This document shows positions 34,362 through 46,458 of a DNA stretch of 64,000 nt, piece by piece. The DNA is from Zygnema cylindricum (taxonomy: Eukaryota; Streptophyta; Zygnematophyceae; Zygnematales; Zygnemataceae). Made by a program: the position numbers and the translations under genes. A model generated the notes under the pieces. The model saw only the letters and a program-made list of their open reading frames with translations, made no database searches and was not told where the DNA came from. Within the stretch, counting starts at the first letter, position 1, and each line of letters starts with the position of its first letter. The stretch is from contig JBBHKE010002877.1 in the NCBI GenBank assembly GCA_037447655.1, positions 346,152-410,151 on the forward strand, written 5' to 3'.

Positions 34362-34954
34362 AAAATCTCCATGTCGCGCAAGTATTTATTACGGCTAAGA
34401 TTGCGTTTCGCATAAAATCCAACGGCGCACATCATCGCCAAAATCCCGGAGTGGTCACTTTGGCGTTTTGTGACGTGGCATGACCTGGAGCCACGTGGAG
34501 AGATGACATTCGGTCATAGGAATTCCGAAGAACGTACGGACGAGTGAAAAGCGAACACGCGTCCACTTAATAGCCTTGTTGTACATAGGCCGTACAAAAG
34601 GTACATCGGCAGTAGTACTTTTCTGTATGATACAGTAATCTGATTGGTCCGTACTTCAGTAGATAGGAGTTATTAGAGAGAATCAGGACTTAGAAAATTT
34701 TGGTAGGTAGTCACCTCTCCCTTTGAGAGTTTGTACAAATTGCCATTTTTACTGCCTCATAACTTATCGGCTGGTTGGCCGTTTTCAGTGATTCTTTTTG
34801 CTACGGACCCAGGGGAGTCCAGGCTGCACAGGGGTGCAGTCAAATTGTCAGTTTGCCTTCTAAGGCAGAAGTGGTCATGGCTTAAAGTGGGTTAGTTAAA
34901 TACTATCTAGAGGCTTCCTGTATTCTGTAGTTCAATGGAGGACACAGAATTGCA
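34362..34954 (+). repeat. Truncated Copia LTR, 3' two thirds
   Basis: Aligns with the reference LTR from about 7661 to its end (GACACAGAATTGCA). The first third, including the tRNA-like module, is missing. Confidence 0.75.
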
Positions 34955-34956
34955 AA

Positions 34957-35624
34957 ATGATTTAACTGAAATATGGACGAAACGAACATAGAACTTGTTA
35001 AGGTTTAGTGCGAACGTCATTTCGCACGAAACAAATGAAATAGACATTTTTTTTAAACGGTCGACATTTAATGTCGGATTTAATCCAACGGCACACGTCA
35101 TCGCCGAAGATCGCGGAATGGTCACTTTGGATTTTATGGACGTGGCATGACGTGGCGCTGCGTGGAAGGATGACATTCGGTAGCGAGAATTTCGGAGAAT
35201 ATACGAACGAGTGGAAAAATGACACGCGTCCACTCAGTAGCCTTGTCGTACACCGGCCGTACAGAAAAGACATCGGCCTTAGTACCTTTCTGTACTTTAC
35301 AGTAATATGATTTGTTCATACTTTAGTAGGTAGGGGTTGTGAGAGAGATTTAGGACTTAGGAAATTTTGGTAGATAGACACCTCTCTCTCTAAGAGAGCC
35401 TTGTATAAATTGGCATTTTTTCCGCCTCATAACTTATCGGTTGGTTGGCTGTTTTCAGTGATTCTTTTTGCTACGGACTTAGGGGAGTCCAGGCTACACA
35501 GGGGTGTAGTCAAATTGTCAGTTTGCCTTCTTGGGCAGCAGTGGTTGTGGCTTCAAGTGGGTTAGTTAAATACTATCTAGAGGCTTCCCGTATTCTGTGG
35601 TCCAATGGAGGACACAGAATCGCA
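34957..35624 (+). repeat. Second truncated Copia LTR in tandem
   Basis: Begins at TTTAACTGAAAT (reference about 7567) and ends GACACAGAATCGCA. It lies directly behind the first fragment, same orientation, with TATAAAT near 35402. The two share most of their sequence but differ at many sites, so this is not a recent tandem copy. Confidence 0.75.
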
Positions 35625-35859
35625 GTCCGTAATTCGTTCAGGCCAATAGGGCAAACTCCTTTTGATAATTGGATTTTCGGTTAGGCCATTCATGACATTG
35701 ATCCCTCGGCAAAATATATTTTTTCTGGTGGCTATGAAATTGTATGACCATTTCGTCCACAGCGAGGCCCAAAAAAAATCTATTACACGCAAGGCCAAAG
35801 TTAACTTTGCAGGGTTTGCAGGAGAACTCGGTGAACTATAAGCTTTGCGAAAGCTTAAA

Positions 35860-38190
35860 GGGAAGCAAAAGGCGAAAAAAAGGGCTGAACCATCAATGGG
35901 GGCAGACGAAAAAGTATTTCTCTACAACTGTTCAAATTGCTAGCAACCTGGTCACGGGTGGAAACAATTTCCGAGGAAACTCAAACCTGATTTGGTAATC
36001 AAGACAACCGAATTTGAAAAGGAACGAGCGGAACGGGCCCGGAAACAGTAGGAACGCAGAAATGGGGGTAGAGGATGAGAAAAAACACCCGTCTATAAGG
36101 AGACATACAAACCTACTCCCAGGTCCGAAACCTACTCCCCGGTCCGAAACTGCTGAGATGTTTCAATCCCAGCTGAGACAAATCAAACTTCCAAAATTTG
36201 ATGATGTTTAGATATACAATGAGTTGAGGAGCAAATACACGAATGAAGGCTCCAAATATGAAGCTTCTAGTTTCATTGGGCACAAAGAGGGGCAATGTTT
36301 CCGCAAGAATGGGTTCCAAAAGAAATCATGCAGTATGCTTTATTCACCTGTGGAGGAGAAAATACACTAAATCCTCTTCCCCTCGTACTCCTTTACCCAA
36401 GGGGGCGTCGCACTATTGAAGAACTAGAACGAGCCCCATTAAGTTAGGCAAGGCTCACCCCGAATGATATTATCCAACAGAAGAGTCTGCAATTAGCCGC
36501 GATGGATGCCGAATTGGCAGTCCTGCGTTTAGGATCTTCCTTCGGACCCCTACTTTGAAGGCAGCTCAAAAACTCCAACGTAAGAAACAATAGTTATTAC
36601 AAAAGCTAGCGGAGCTTGAACAAAAAACCACTGTGGGTGGGGATGATGATGACGATGATGATGTTTTGGGGTGGGATATAGAACCTCCAAAGGCTCACCA
36701 AGCACGCACCTTTATGTCCAAAGCCTGGAATGTGGGAGTGTGTGAGAATCGTCGACATCTACGTAATTGGACCTCGGAGCAAAGGAAAAATAAAGAGAAA
36801 ATAGACCAGAAAAACCACAACAAGAAAGTGACTGGACCGTTATCCTTTACTCCCCGAGCAAAAATTTTGAATAGTGATGTCAGTCTCGGCATAAAAACAG
36901 CACAACCGCCTCCGCCCTCTAAAAAAAAACTGCCTCCGGGTTTCGATAATTTTCAGGCGGATAAGCAAAAACAGTCGGGAAATGAGGCCCTAGGAAAGCA
37001 AAGCGATCAAGAGTTGTTTAAGAAATACTTGGTTGAAGGACCGGATGACAACCCTCTCGGCACACCTCCGACAGCAAATTCCGATGACGAAAGTGACGAA
37101 GTAGAGGAGGAGGAGCAAGGAAAATCGGAAGAACCAATTACATCTCCTGGGAATGAACCTCCGTCCTCTAAACCAACTATAATGTTAGTCTAGCACCTTA
37201 TGCCCTACACTCTCACTCACGTGAAAACTCTGGCTTCAACCCATAATCTGTCGAAGATATCCTCATTCATATCCTCATTCGGGCCTTAGGGAAGGAAATC
37301 CACATGGGAAGAGAGAGAGTGGCTTTAACAAATCCGTTGGAACAGACTTTCTGTCCTCGGAACCCAAGACCCCTATTGTAGATAGGGATTACAAGGCGTT
37401 ATCACTAACCCTCATTTTGAATCGGACCGGAAATTTCAAACTCAACGGATACAAGGGCTATCAAAATGTCGTGATTGATACCGGAGCTCTACCTAACCTA
37501 ATCACCACCCTAGCTTTACAACCAATGCCCGAGGAACTTTGTCTTGAAATTTGTCCGAGCGACATTTGCCTGAGCACGGTAAGCAGCGAAAGCCAGCTTG
37601 TATACGGGATTATTAAGGCCACGGTAATCAAATTCTTTGATGATGCAAGCCAACAAATCCGAATCCGACTCCCCTTTTTGGTGATAGAAGGTAAGCAATT
37701 TGAAATTCTGTTAGGGATGGCTACGTGGACGCGGATGAATAGGGGGCTGAGTATTTGAAAGAACAGTTTAGTGTTCGGGACCTTGGGGATCCTGAGGGGA
37801 CTAAGGTTGTGGTTCCCTTAGCATTGTGGAATAGGGGAAGCAGTACTATTCCAGTGTTTGGATGCTACCCTGTGTATGCTACCTCAACACCTTCAGAGCT
37901 ATTTACTTATTCAACCGATATCCTTGACACAATCTAGCAATTCCCATTTCTAAGCGGTGGGAGGCGGAATACCAGAATAGATTATCACAAATGGCCACAC
38001 TTCGGCGGGAGGTGAACCAAACATTTGCAGCAATTATACCACAAAACACGAAGTACCTTCGGTCACAACCCTCCAATGTCCCAACCGGCGATAAAGAATT
38101 CAATCGACAAATGGTGTCATTGATGATTCCCCACCCAGGACTTCGAATCTTTTCTCTGTTTCCTCGAATCAGTTCCGATTTGGAAGTTCT
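35860..38190 (+). pseudogene. Gag-protease-like relic without reverse transcriptase
   Basis: Several plus-strand segments in changing frames read as one degraded protein: a basic N-terminal part (36014-36211); an acidic/hydrophilic part with a poly-Asp run (36633-37193) and stretches such as RHLRNWTSEQRKNKEK; and a retropepsin-like part (37417-37758) with VVIDTGALPNLI (Asp-Thr-Gly-Ala) and FEILLGMATW, the usual second half of a retroviral-type protease. A further block lies at 37991-38194. Stops and frameshifts are frequent (near 36211, 36340, 36555, 37193). No RT or integrase follows. It lies behind tandem LTR fragments, but the sequence after them does not match the family primer site. It may be a non-autonomous retroelement. 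Confidence 0.45.
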
Positions 38191-38194
38191 GTAA

Positions 38195-38674
38195 AATGCA
38201 AGATACCAGGTAGAGGACTATGCGGCCGTAGAAATAGCAGCAGAAGCTCGGGCTGTTAGTGAGCACCGTCTACACCTGCTCCACCAATTGTATCCCCAAC
38301 AACTACCACTGTCCTCTTTTTCTAACGCTCACTGAAAGCTTCCCCATAATGTAGACCACATTATGACCTATGATTTAGAAAGTCTGGGGAGGATAGATCT
38401 GTTAGTAGGCTGATGGCCTTGTCAGGGATATTCCCTAGGAGGAAAAGGAAAAGGACACCAAGACAGCCGAAGCAAAACCTTCTTCCAGAAGATTTGGTTC
38501 ATCACCAGAATACAGAAGCTCCAAGACACGCTTGTGGGGTACGTTATAGAAAATGGTTACCCAACAGATGATAAAAGGAAACATATGGCCAGCAGCTCGA
38601 ATCATATTACACATGTTTTAGGGGCACCATTAGTTTTGACGTAGCACAGATACGATATAGGGAGCATAGAGTTA
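38195..38674. other. Spacer, no gene recognised
   Basis: No open frame of note; possibly 3' sequence of the preceding gag-protease relic. Confidence 0.4.
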
Positions 38675-38765
38675 GAGTTTATTCGACTACAGAATGGACA
38701 GCTTGCAAGAAGCCTCTAGGATAACCCTGACCCCTTTGTGTTTAAGCAAGAATAACTGCCACCCT
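38675..38765 (-). repeat. Copia LTR end fragment, minus orientation
   Basis: ACTACAGAATGGACAGC and GAAGCCTCTAGGATAACC followed by TGTTTAAGCAAGAATAACTG match the U5 end of the LTR at 43106-43210. It is cut after about 90 bp. Confidence 0.6.
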
Positions 38766-39301
38766 TATTGAAAAGTAAGCTTTAGTAAGTCTTAGAAATT
38801 TGAATCTACGACTTAGAATATTTTTGGAATACCAACTGTACAATATAGACCAAATTTAGTGTGGAATTTTTGTAGTATCTACAAGAATAGTTATCTTTAA
38901 GTAAATTAGTGTGTAGGGCCGCCAATGAATGTGGACGTGATAAGAATCACCCGGATTTTTAAAGTATAGATATTGTTAATGAACAATTCTAGTCCAAACA
39001 CTTAGATTTTTGTCAGTAGGTTGTCTGGTGAACCGTGTACATACGTTTAAGATATTTTGAGGATCTTCAGAGTATTTAATTCAATTAGGAATGATCAGTT
39101 TGATATAGAATGTACATTCTACACAGAGTTTAAGGAAATGAGAGCACTCAGTGCAGTTTAAGGTGTTTTGTGCTCTATTGTCTTAGATTTGCTTGTAGTA
39201 CATGTTTGTTTGGTTGAAAGACCTCTTTCATTTGTAGTTACATATCTTACAATATTGATTTAGTGTGATAGGTATTCCTCTTTGGGTTTGCTTCCGCTAA
39301 C

Positions 39302-42300
39302 ATGTCTGATAATGGCTCAGCTCCTACTGCAAGTGCTCCTATTAGCTTTAGTGCTCCACCTGCTCCTCCAGGGACGAATATCCCAGCTGTTCCAAGTGTG
39401 ACTCCTAGTGGGAGTGGATCACAGCCGAGTCTAAATGCCCTTGACCTACAACAGGTTATGGGCCCACCGCCCAAATTGCCTATCTTTGATGGATCGAACT
39501 ACTTGTACTGGGAAGATATGTTGAGCTCCTATTTTGAAGAGATGGACTTGTCATCCATTGTGGATGGGACAGCTGATGAGACTGCACCGGATTGGAGAAA
39601 GAAGAATCTCCACTGCCTCTATGTCTTCAAGTAGTCTATGACAAAGGAGTTGGTAATGTCTTACCTTTTTATAAAAAAGGCTTCTCAAACCTGGTTTAGT
39701 GTACATGCTATGTATGTTCTGCTTGATGTCACAGTTCACACTAATATAGCAACATAAATCTTTGAATTTATATATGTTAGAGGTAGTATGTCAGATCATT
39801 ACCATGCTGTGAAAAGGTTGTTCGTTCAGAGTACAAGTGCAGGAGGGGACTTTTCACCACCTCAGCAGGCTATGTTATTGATGAGAACTTCACTATAAGG
39901 GAGCCATGGATTGGCTTAGGGCTCTACCACAACGTCAATGGAACATAGCATTAGCAATTCAACTTATTTTGAGTGAATAAGCTAACCAGATTTCACAAAG
40001 AGGTAGTAGTAAGTGTGTTCAGGCATTAGCTAACCAGTTTTCAGATTCTAAGATTGGTAGTGGCAATGGTAGAGGTAGTGGTCATAGAAGGTCACCTTTA
40101 ACTTGCTATTACTGTGATGAAAAAGGGCATGTGTTCAGAATGTGTAATGCATATAAGAGAGCGAAAGCCACAGGAAATTTTCGCTCTGGATGGGACGAAA
40201 GTCGGGTTCCTTCTCAATCAGGTGGTCGACCAACTGCTCTAATCGAACTTAAGGAGGAGGACGTGAGCAGCTTTCCCACCAACAGCGAAAAGAAATACTT
40301 TGCGATGGCACAAGCAACGGAAGGCGTGGAGAAAGACGAATGGATAATGGACTCTGGTGCATCTGCACACATGTGCCGCAATCACCATCTGTTTGAGAGT
40401 ATTCAATCTATTTCATTCATCAAAATTTATTTTAGTGATGATACCTTTGTTAAGTCGAAAGCAAATGGGAGGGTGTCACTTATGTTGAACGTAGAGGGAA
40501 AACCTGTGAAAGGGTTTTGGAAGATGTGTTGCATGTCCCAGCTTTTAAAAGAATTTTTTTCTCTACGTCAGTGGTAGAAAAGAAAGGTTTTAAAACTATA
40601 TCTGAGAATGGAAAGAAAACAGTGAGTAAGAATGGGAAAATAGCATTAGAGGGATTTGCTCGAGGAAACAATTTGTATCGGTTGAGTCTTGTACTCAAGT
40701 GTAATTAGTGATTGTGATTTATGGCATAAACATTTAGGACATGTGAATTATGATAGATTAGGAAAGATGGTAAATCAAAAAATGGTGGAAGGTGTAAAAA
40801 TTAGTCAAAAACCAGCATCAAATGTATGTGATGGTTGTGCAATGGGAAAAATTCATAAATTGCTTTTCCCTTCGCAAACTGATCATAGAAGTAGCAGGGT
40901 GCTAGAACTAATTTATTCAGATGTATGGGGGGCATCTAGGTATCCATCTGTGAGAGGTGTTAAGTTTATGCTTACCTTTATTGATGACTAAAGTAGATTT
41001 ATTACAGTTTATTTTTTGAAAAAGAAGGATGAAGTCTTTTCAAAATTTAAGGAGTATAAGGCTTGGGTTGAGAATATGCATGAGAGAAAGATAGCGATAT
41101 TCAGATCTGATAATGGAGGGGAGTAGATTTCTAATGAGTTTGCAGAATTCCTAAAATTGTATGGAATCTCACGTCAGCTAACCGTTCCTTATTCTCCGGA
41201 ACAAAACGGTGTTTAAAAAAGGATGAATAGAACCATATCAGAGTGTGCTAGGATAATGATGGCTAATAAGTACATAGATTTCAAATTTTGGGCAGAGGCT
41301 ATGCATTGTGCAACTTATGTGAGAAACACGCTAGAAAGATGGGCAGTAAAAGATAAAACTCCCTACGAAATGTGGACAGGACACAAACCAGATGTAAGTC
41401 ACTTCAATTTTTTTGGAAGTAAGGTATTCTTGCTAGATAATGATCCACAAAAATGGAAAATAGAGCCAAAAGGCATACCAAGAATATTTTTAGGGTATGA
41501 TGATCATGCCAAGGGTTATAAAGTATATGACATTAAGAGAAATAGAGTTGTGGTAGCCAGAAACATCATAGTGAAGGATGAGGGAAAAGGAGTAGATATA
41601 TTTAGTTAGCGTAGCGATGAAAAGAAAAGTCGAAGTGTTGATTATATCTTTTTAGAGGAAAATCCTATGTTTTTCAAGAAAATATATAGAAAATGCATCT
41701 ACATTAGCTCAAAGTGACTTAGAATCATCTTCTCCACCACAAACAGGAAGTGTTATGCCCGAAAGAGTTGCAGACTCTCCTCTCCCTCAAGCCGAAACTG
41801 AATTACATTAAGAATCACATGTATCAAGGAGGAGGACCCTACCATCTATACCAACGACAGAATTTCCAACTGGAGTTAGGCGAAGTGTAGGACTCAGGGG
41901 AGAAAGTGCATCCTTTGCTCACTCAGCACACACAGAAGAGCCTCTAACGTTGACGGAAACTTTTTCGAGTAATGAAAGGGAACACTGGGTGGACGCAGTC
42001 AATGAAGAAATGAAGTCCGTCATGGAGGCCCAAACTTGGGATCACGTGGAACTTCCTCTTGGAAGAAAGGCTATTAGAAGTAAATGGGTGTTTAAATTAA
42101 TATTGAACCCAGATAATACCATAGACATGTATAAGGCTCGCTTGGTTTCTAAGGGATATAATCAAATGGAGGGGATTAATTATGAAGAAACCTTTTCACC
42201 GGTTGTAAGGTTTCCATCTGTCCGCATCTTACTTACATTACATGCCATAGAGGATTTTGATATCCACTAAATGGATGTCAAAACTACATTTTTGCATGGT

Positions 42301-43105
42301 GATTTAGATGAGGTCATTTATATGAAGCAGCCAGAGGGTTATGAGGAAACAGGAAAAGAAAATCTTGTGTGCAAAATTTTAAAATCTTTGTATGGCATAA
42401 AACAGGCCCCTATGCAATGGAACCGAAAGTTAGATGAGTTCTTGATACGATTAGGATTTACTAGAATTAGTTCAAATCATTCGGTATATGTGATGTGTGG
42501 TGATAATCCTGATGAGGTGATATTCATTGCTGTGTATGTTGATGATTTGTTGCTTAATTAGTAGGAACAAAGAAAGAATTGCTAGAGTAAAACACGCTTC
42601 TAATTTAAAATTTGAAATAAAGGATTTGGGTGAAGCTAAATACATTTTTGGCATACAAGTTGAAAGAGATAGAGAAAAGAAAATCATTAGGCTAGCTCAA
42701 AAAGAACCGATAGGAAACAACTTGGAAAAAATTGGTTTGGCTGATGCCAAAGGTTGTGCAACTCCTATGGAGTATAAGCAAAAACTTGAAGGAATGGAGC
42801 ATGAGTTTGGAGTCATAATAGATGAGGAACTCAGTGCAGAAGATCAAAAATTTATAACCCAAGTACACTACAAACAAGTAGTAAGAAGTCTGATTTACTT
42901 CATGAATTATACTAGGCCCGATATAGCTGCAGTTGTTGGTGTGTTGAACAGAAGTCTGCAAAATCCACGAAAGAGAGACTGGGAAGCAGCAAAAAGGGTC
43001 TTAAGATATCTTGTTGGGACTAGAAATCTTTGGCTTACTTTAGGAGGGGACAAGGTTGGCATTAATACTTGGAGTGATGTTAGCTATGGTGATGTGCCTA
43101 GTAGG
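39302..43105 (+). pseudogene. Copia polyprotein relic (element C)
   Basis: Gag begins at ATG 39302 or at the in-frame ATG 39458 inside the primer site (then MGPPPKLPIFDGSNYLYW). Zinc knuckle CYYCDEKGHVFRMC near 40103-40144; protease WIMDSGASAHMC near 40341-40376; pre-integrase DLWHKHLGHVNY near 40718; integrase SDVWGA, RSDNGGE and PEQNGV near 40918-41215; RT with SKWVFKLIL, RLVSKGYNQMEG and VYVDDLLL (42530-42555); RNase H start INTWSDVSYGD at 43060. Premature stops include 39634, 40989, 41125, 41215, 41609, 42268 and 42560, some replacing Tyr, Ser or Gln codons. It is not functional. Confidence 0.85.
39454..39468 (+). promoter_or_regulatory. Half-tRNA(iMet) primer-binding site, exact match
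   Basis: GGTTATGGGCCCACC is the exact complement of 15 nt of the plant initiator tRNA-Met anticodon arm as I recall it. It follows CTACAACA, a plausible LTR end. The ATG within it (39458-39460) is in frame with gag and pairs with the tRNA anticodon CAU. Confidence 0.75.
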
Positions 43106-44140
43106 TGCAACTCTGAGACCTCCATAGGACCTCAGAGTAGGCAGCTCACGGGAAGCCTCTAGGATAACCCAGACCCCTCTGTGTTTCAACAAGAATAACT
43201 GCCATCGTGGCAGACAAAAATTTTGACCACCTTCACCCATGTAAAGGCAAGACTCCCGTGAGTTGATAGCAAAAAGAATCTCTGAATTTGCTCCCCTGAG
43301 CAGTAAGTTATATAGGGTCAAAGTTGACCTTTTGTACAGAAGCTCTCTAAGAGAGAGGGTCTAATCTATCAAATTTTTCTAAGTCCTATCTCTCTCTAAA
43401 ACTCTATCTACTAAAGTACGACACCAATCATATTAGTGTATCGTACATAAAGGTAAAGGTGCCGTTGTACTTTATGTACGACCATTGTACGACATGGCCA
43501 AAAAGTCGACACATGTCATTTTTGGATTCGTTCTTAGAATCTTCGGAGATGCCGTAATCCAATATGATTGTGCCACGTGGCGATTGATGTGATGTCGACC
43601 GCAAACCGCCAAAAACCTATTGCGCGATCTCGGCATGCTTCGTGGCCGTCCGATTAAGCCGGATTAGAATCGTGGCCGTCATAAATACTTGCACAATATT
43701 TGTTTTGCCTTCGAAACAAAATGCGCGGTATCCGTTTCGGATGTGCCGTACGCCGTACATTACAAACTGTATCTATGTCTAAATATCCCGTTGAATGAAG
43801 ATAGCCGACATGTTAACATTTGAATAACTATCAAACCCTATATCATATATCTCTGGTTTAGACTAGTTGGCTAAGGCTACAGGCTACCGACTACTTTGGC
43901 GAACGGCAGGTTTCAAGTTCAAATCTTGGGCCCGCCAAGTTAATATTGGTAAAATCTACTAACCTAATATTTGTCCCTGTCGGGATAGCATACGCGGCCA
44001 TGGCTCTATCTCCTTGTCCAACTTTCAGTGACAACGACAAGTGTGAGAGCTTGAGAGAGGAGTTAGAGGCAAACTGCCTCTGCTTCTTTTCTGCATTTTA
44101 CAAAACCTAGAAAATACTAAAATAACTTTTAATTTCTACA
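43106..44140 (-). repeat. 3' LTR of Copia element D
   Basis: 1035 bp, plus-strand TGCAACT...TTTCTACA. Carries the hairpin at 43441-43481 (arms TCGTACATAAAGGTA and GTACTTTATGTACGA) and a tRNA-like module at 43866-43929 (A-box TTGGCTAAGGC; T-arm TCAAG-TTCAAAT-CTTGG). Confidence 0.85.
43866..43929 (+). other. Antisense tRNA-like module in the LTR of element D
   Basis: A-box-like TTGGCTAAGGC, then 36 nt, then a B-box in a 5-bp T-arm-like hairpin with loop TTCAAAT. It differs in stem sequence from the other LTR copies while keeping the pairing (one T-G wobble). Confidence 0.55.
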
Positions 44141-44152
44141 CTCCCCTTATTT
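44141..44152 (-). promoter_or_regulatory. Polypurine tract of Copia element D
   Basis: Minus-strand AAATAAGGGGAG directly before the LTR start TGTAGAAATT. Confidence 0.75.
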
Positions 44153-46458
44153 TCTATTCACTTTTTATTTTAAGACCACACTTCTCCCAACATAAAATTA
44201 GTTTACGGGAAGGAACAGGTTTGGTCATCATATCTACTACCATTTCACTATCTTGTTTATACTCCAAACTGATTATTTTGTTTTCTATTTTCTCCCTAAC
44301 AAAGCTAAGTCCAATGTCCATGTGTTTGGATTTAAAGTGATGTTTAGGATTGGCATGGCAATGGCAGCCTGATTATCACAAAACACTTTTTGGACACCAC
44401 TCTTAAGATGACCAAGCTCACCAAACAAAGACTTGACCCAGATTAATTCTTTTACAGCAGAGCAAGAAGCCATGTACTCAACCTCCATGGTGGACTGAGC
44501 AATGACCTTTTGCTGCTTGCTGCTCTAGCAGCAAGCCCCATCACCCACATACGATACATATCTAGATGTGTATCTTCTCATAGAAGCATCCCCATAGCTG
44601 GCATCAGTCCAAGTGGTGATGTCAGTATTGTTCCCACCCAAATGCAACCATAGATCTCTAGTCCCTATGAGATATCTAAGGACTCTCTTAGCTGCCTCCC
44701 AATCTTTGTTAGTGGGAGCATTCAGACTTCTACTTAGTACTCCTACAGCTGCAGCTATGTCCGAACGGGTACAATTCATGAAATATATTAGGCTGCCCAC
44801 TACTTGTCTATAAGGGAAAGTGTGCATAAATCTTTTCTATTTCGGGCCTACCTCATCATCCAAGATTATAACTCCCTCTTCCTCACTCCCCTCACTTCCC
44901 TTCTTTAGTTATATAGGAGTGGTGCAACTATTAGCCTTGTCCATTTGGAATTTTTCTAACATGTTTCCAATAGCCTCATTTTGAGTTAATCTTATTATCT
45001 TTCTATCTCTGTCTCTTTCTACCTGAATTCCCAAAATACACCATGCTTCTCCTATATCCTTCATCTCAATTCTTCCTTTTAGATCATTTTTCAACATATT
45101 TATTTAATTCATAGATTTACTTAAAACAAGCAAATCATCAACATAAATTGCAATAAAAATAATTCCTTTCTCATCTTCAAACAAATTAATTGAGTGATCT
45201 GAGCTAATACGAAAATATATCCCAAACTCGTAAGAAACTCATCGAGCTTCTTGTTCCATTGACGGGGCGCATGTTTCAGCCCATACAAAGATTTGATCAA
45301 TCGGCATACTTTGCTCTCCTCCCCTTGCTCCACAAATCCTTCGGGCTGTCGCATAAAAATCTCCTCTTCCAACTCTCCATGTAGGAAGGCCGTCTTGATG
45401 TCCATCTGATGCACTTCCATGTCTTCTGCTGCCGCCATGCTGAGAAGTATCCGAAAACAGAGGGAAACTTGACGACCGGAGCAAAAGTCTCCTCGTAGTC
45501 AATTCTCTCTTTCTGGGTAAATCCCTTCGCCACTAACCGAGCCTTATAGCCTTCAATGGTGTTATCCGGGTTGAGTTTCAATTTGAATACCCACTTACAC
45601 CCGATTGGCTTCTTATCAAGGGGACACTCTACCAATTCCCACGTATTGGTTACTATAATCAAAGCCAACTCCTCATTAATGGTTGTCTTCCACCGGTTCC
45701 TCTCCGGACATTTCATTGCCTTACCATAAGTCAGGGGTTCATCGGGATTAAACAGTTTGGTTACTTTCTTGTTAACTTGTTTCTCTTGCAGTCTTTTGCT
45801 GCTTTTCGTTCCACCCTCAAACTCGGATGTTGGAATGGATGGCTCTCGTGGATTCTTTCGAACAGTTTCGACTTCTCCCCTATCTCTCAATTCCGGGTCT
45901 ATTTCCACCACGTCTTGCGCTTCCGTTGGAGTTAGCACTAGAGATTCCAAGGTTGAATTCTCCTCAGTTTAATTTGTACCTGTAAGATCATCATCTTCTC
46001 AAAAACATGGATAGTAAGGAAACTCAAATTCATCAAAATTTTCGTACTCAAATCTGATTTGTGTCTTTGTATGCTTAAAGGGATCTATAGATTTCCCTTC
46101 ATCCATGATAATTAGATGCTTTACTAAGATTATATCTTCTCTCTTGAGATCATAGACTTTATATCTTTTTACATATTCATCATATCCTAGCAGATATCGT
46201 GGTTTTCCTTTTGGATCGAACTACCAATTTGACCTATCTGTGTGTAGGCTCAATAATTGACTACCAAAAACCTTTAAGTGTGAAACATATGGTTTTGTGT
46301 TGGTCCATCTCTCATAAGGAGTTTGGCCTTTTACTGGCAAGGTAAGAACTCTATTCTTGAGATAATTTGCACAGATCATAGCTTCAGCCCAAAATCCCTT
46401 TCCTATCTTTTAATCCGATAGCTTACTCTTGGCACTATCGCTTTGTGTTCTATTTAAC
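44153..46458 (-). pseudogene. Copia integrase-RT-RNase H relic (element D)
   Basis: Minus-strand order: integrase C-terminal half from about 46458 (KIGKGFWAEAMICANY, YERWTNTKPYVSHLKVFGSQ, IIMDEGKSIDPFK); linker with TSEFEGG; RT 45950-45000 (GCKWVFKLKLNPDNT, RLVAKGFTQKERIDYEETFAPVVKF, MDIKTAFLHGELEEEIFMRQPEGF); RNase H 44827-44285 (TTWTDASYGDA, EVEYMASCSAVKEL, VFCDNQAAIA). The Gln before MDIKTAF is intact here, unlike elements B and C. Frameshifts lie near 45470, 45120 and 44525; a TAA replaces a codon near 46413. Confidence 0.85.

Larger units (their letters stand above)
38766..43105 (+). mobile_element. Ty1/Copia element C, plus strand, decayed and interrupted
   Basis: Order: an LTR-like region ending ACAACA at 39453, primer site, gag, protease, integrase, RT and the start of RNase H, where element D is inserted (after GTAGG at 43101-43105). 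The 5' LTR boundary is not identified. It belongs to a different Copia subfamily from A, B and D (protein clearly diverged). Confidence 0.8.

Noticed and set aside
39302-43105. Many in-frame TAA/TAG codons in the Copia relics, suggesting a reassigned stop code as in some ulvophyte algae
   Set aside because: Stops replace Tyr, Ser and other residues as well as Gln, and TGA stops and frameshifts occur too. The shikimate gene has no internal TAR codons and ends at TAA in the expected place. Plain decay explains it.
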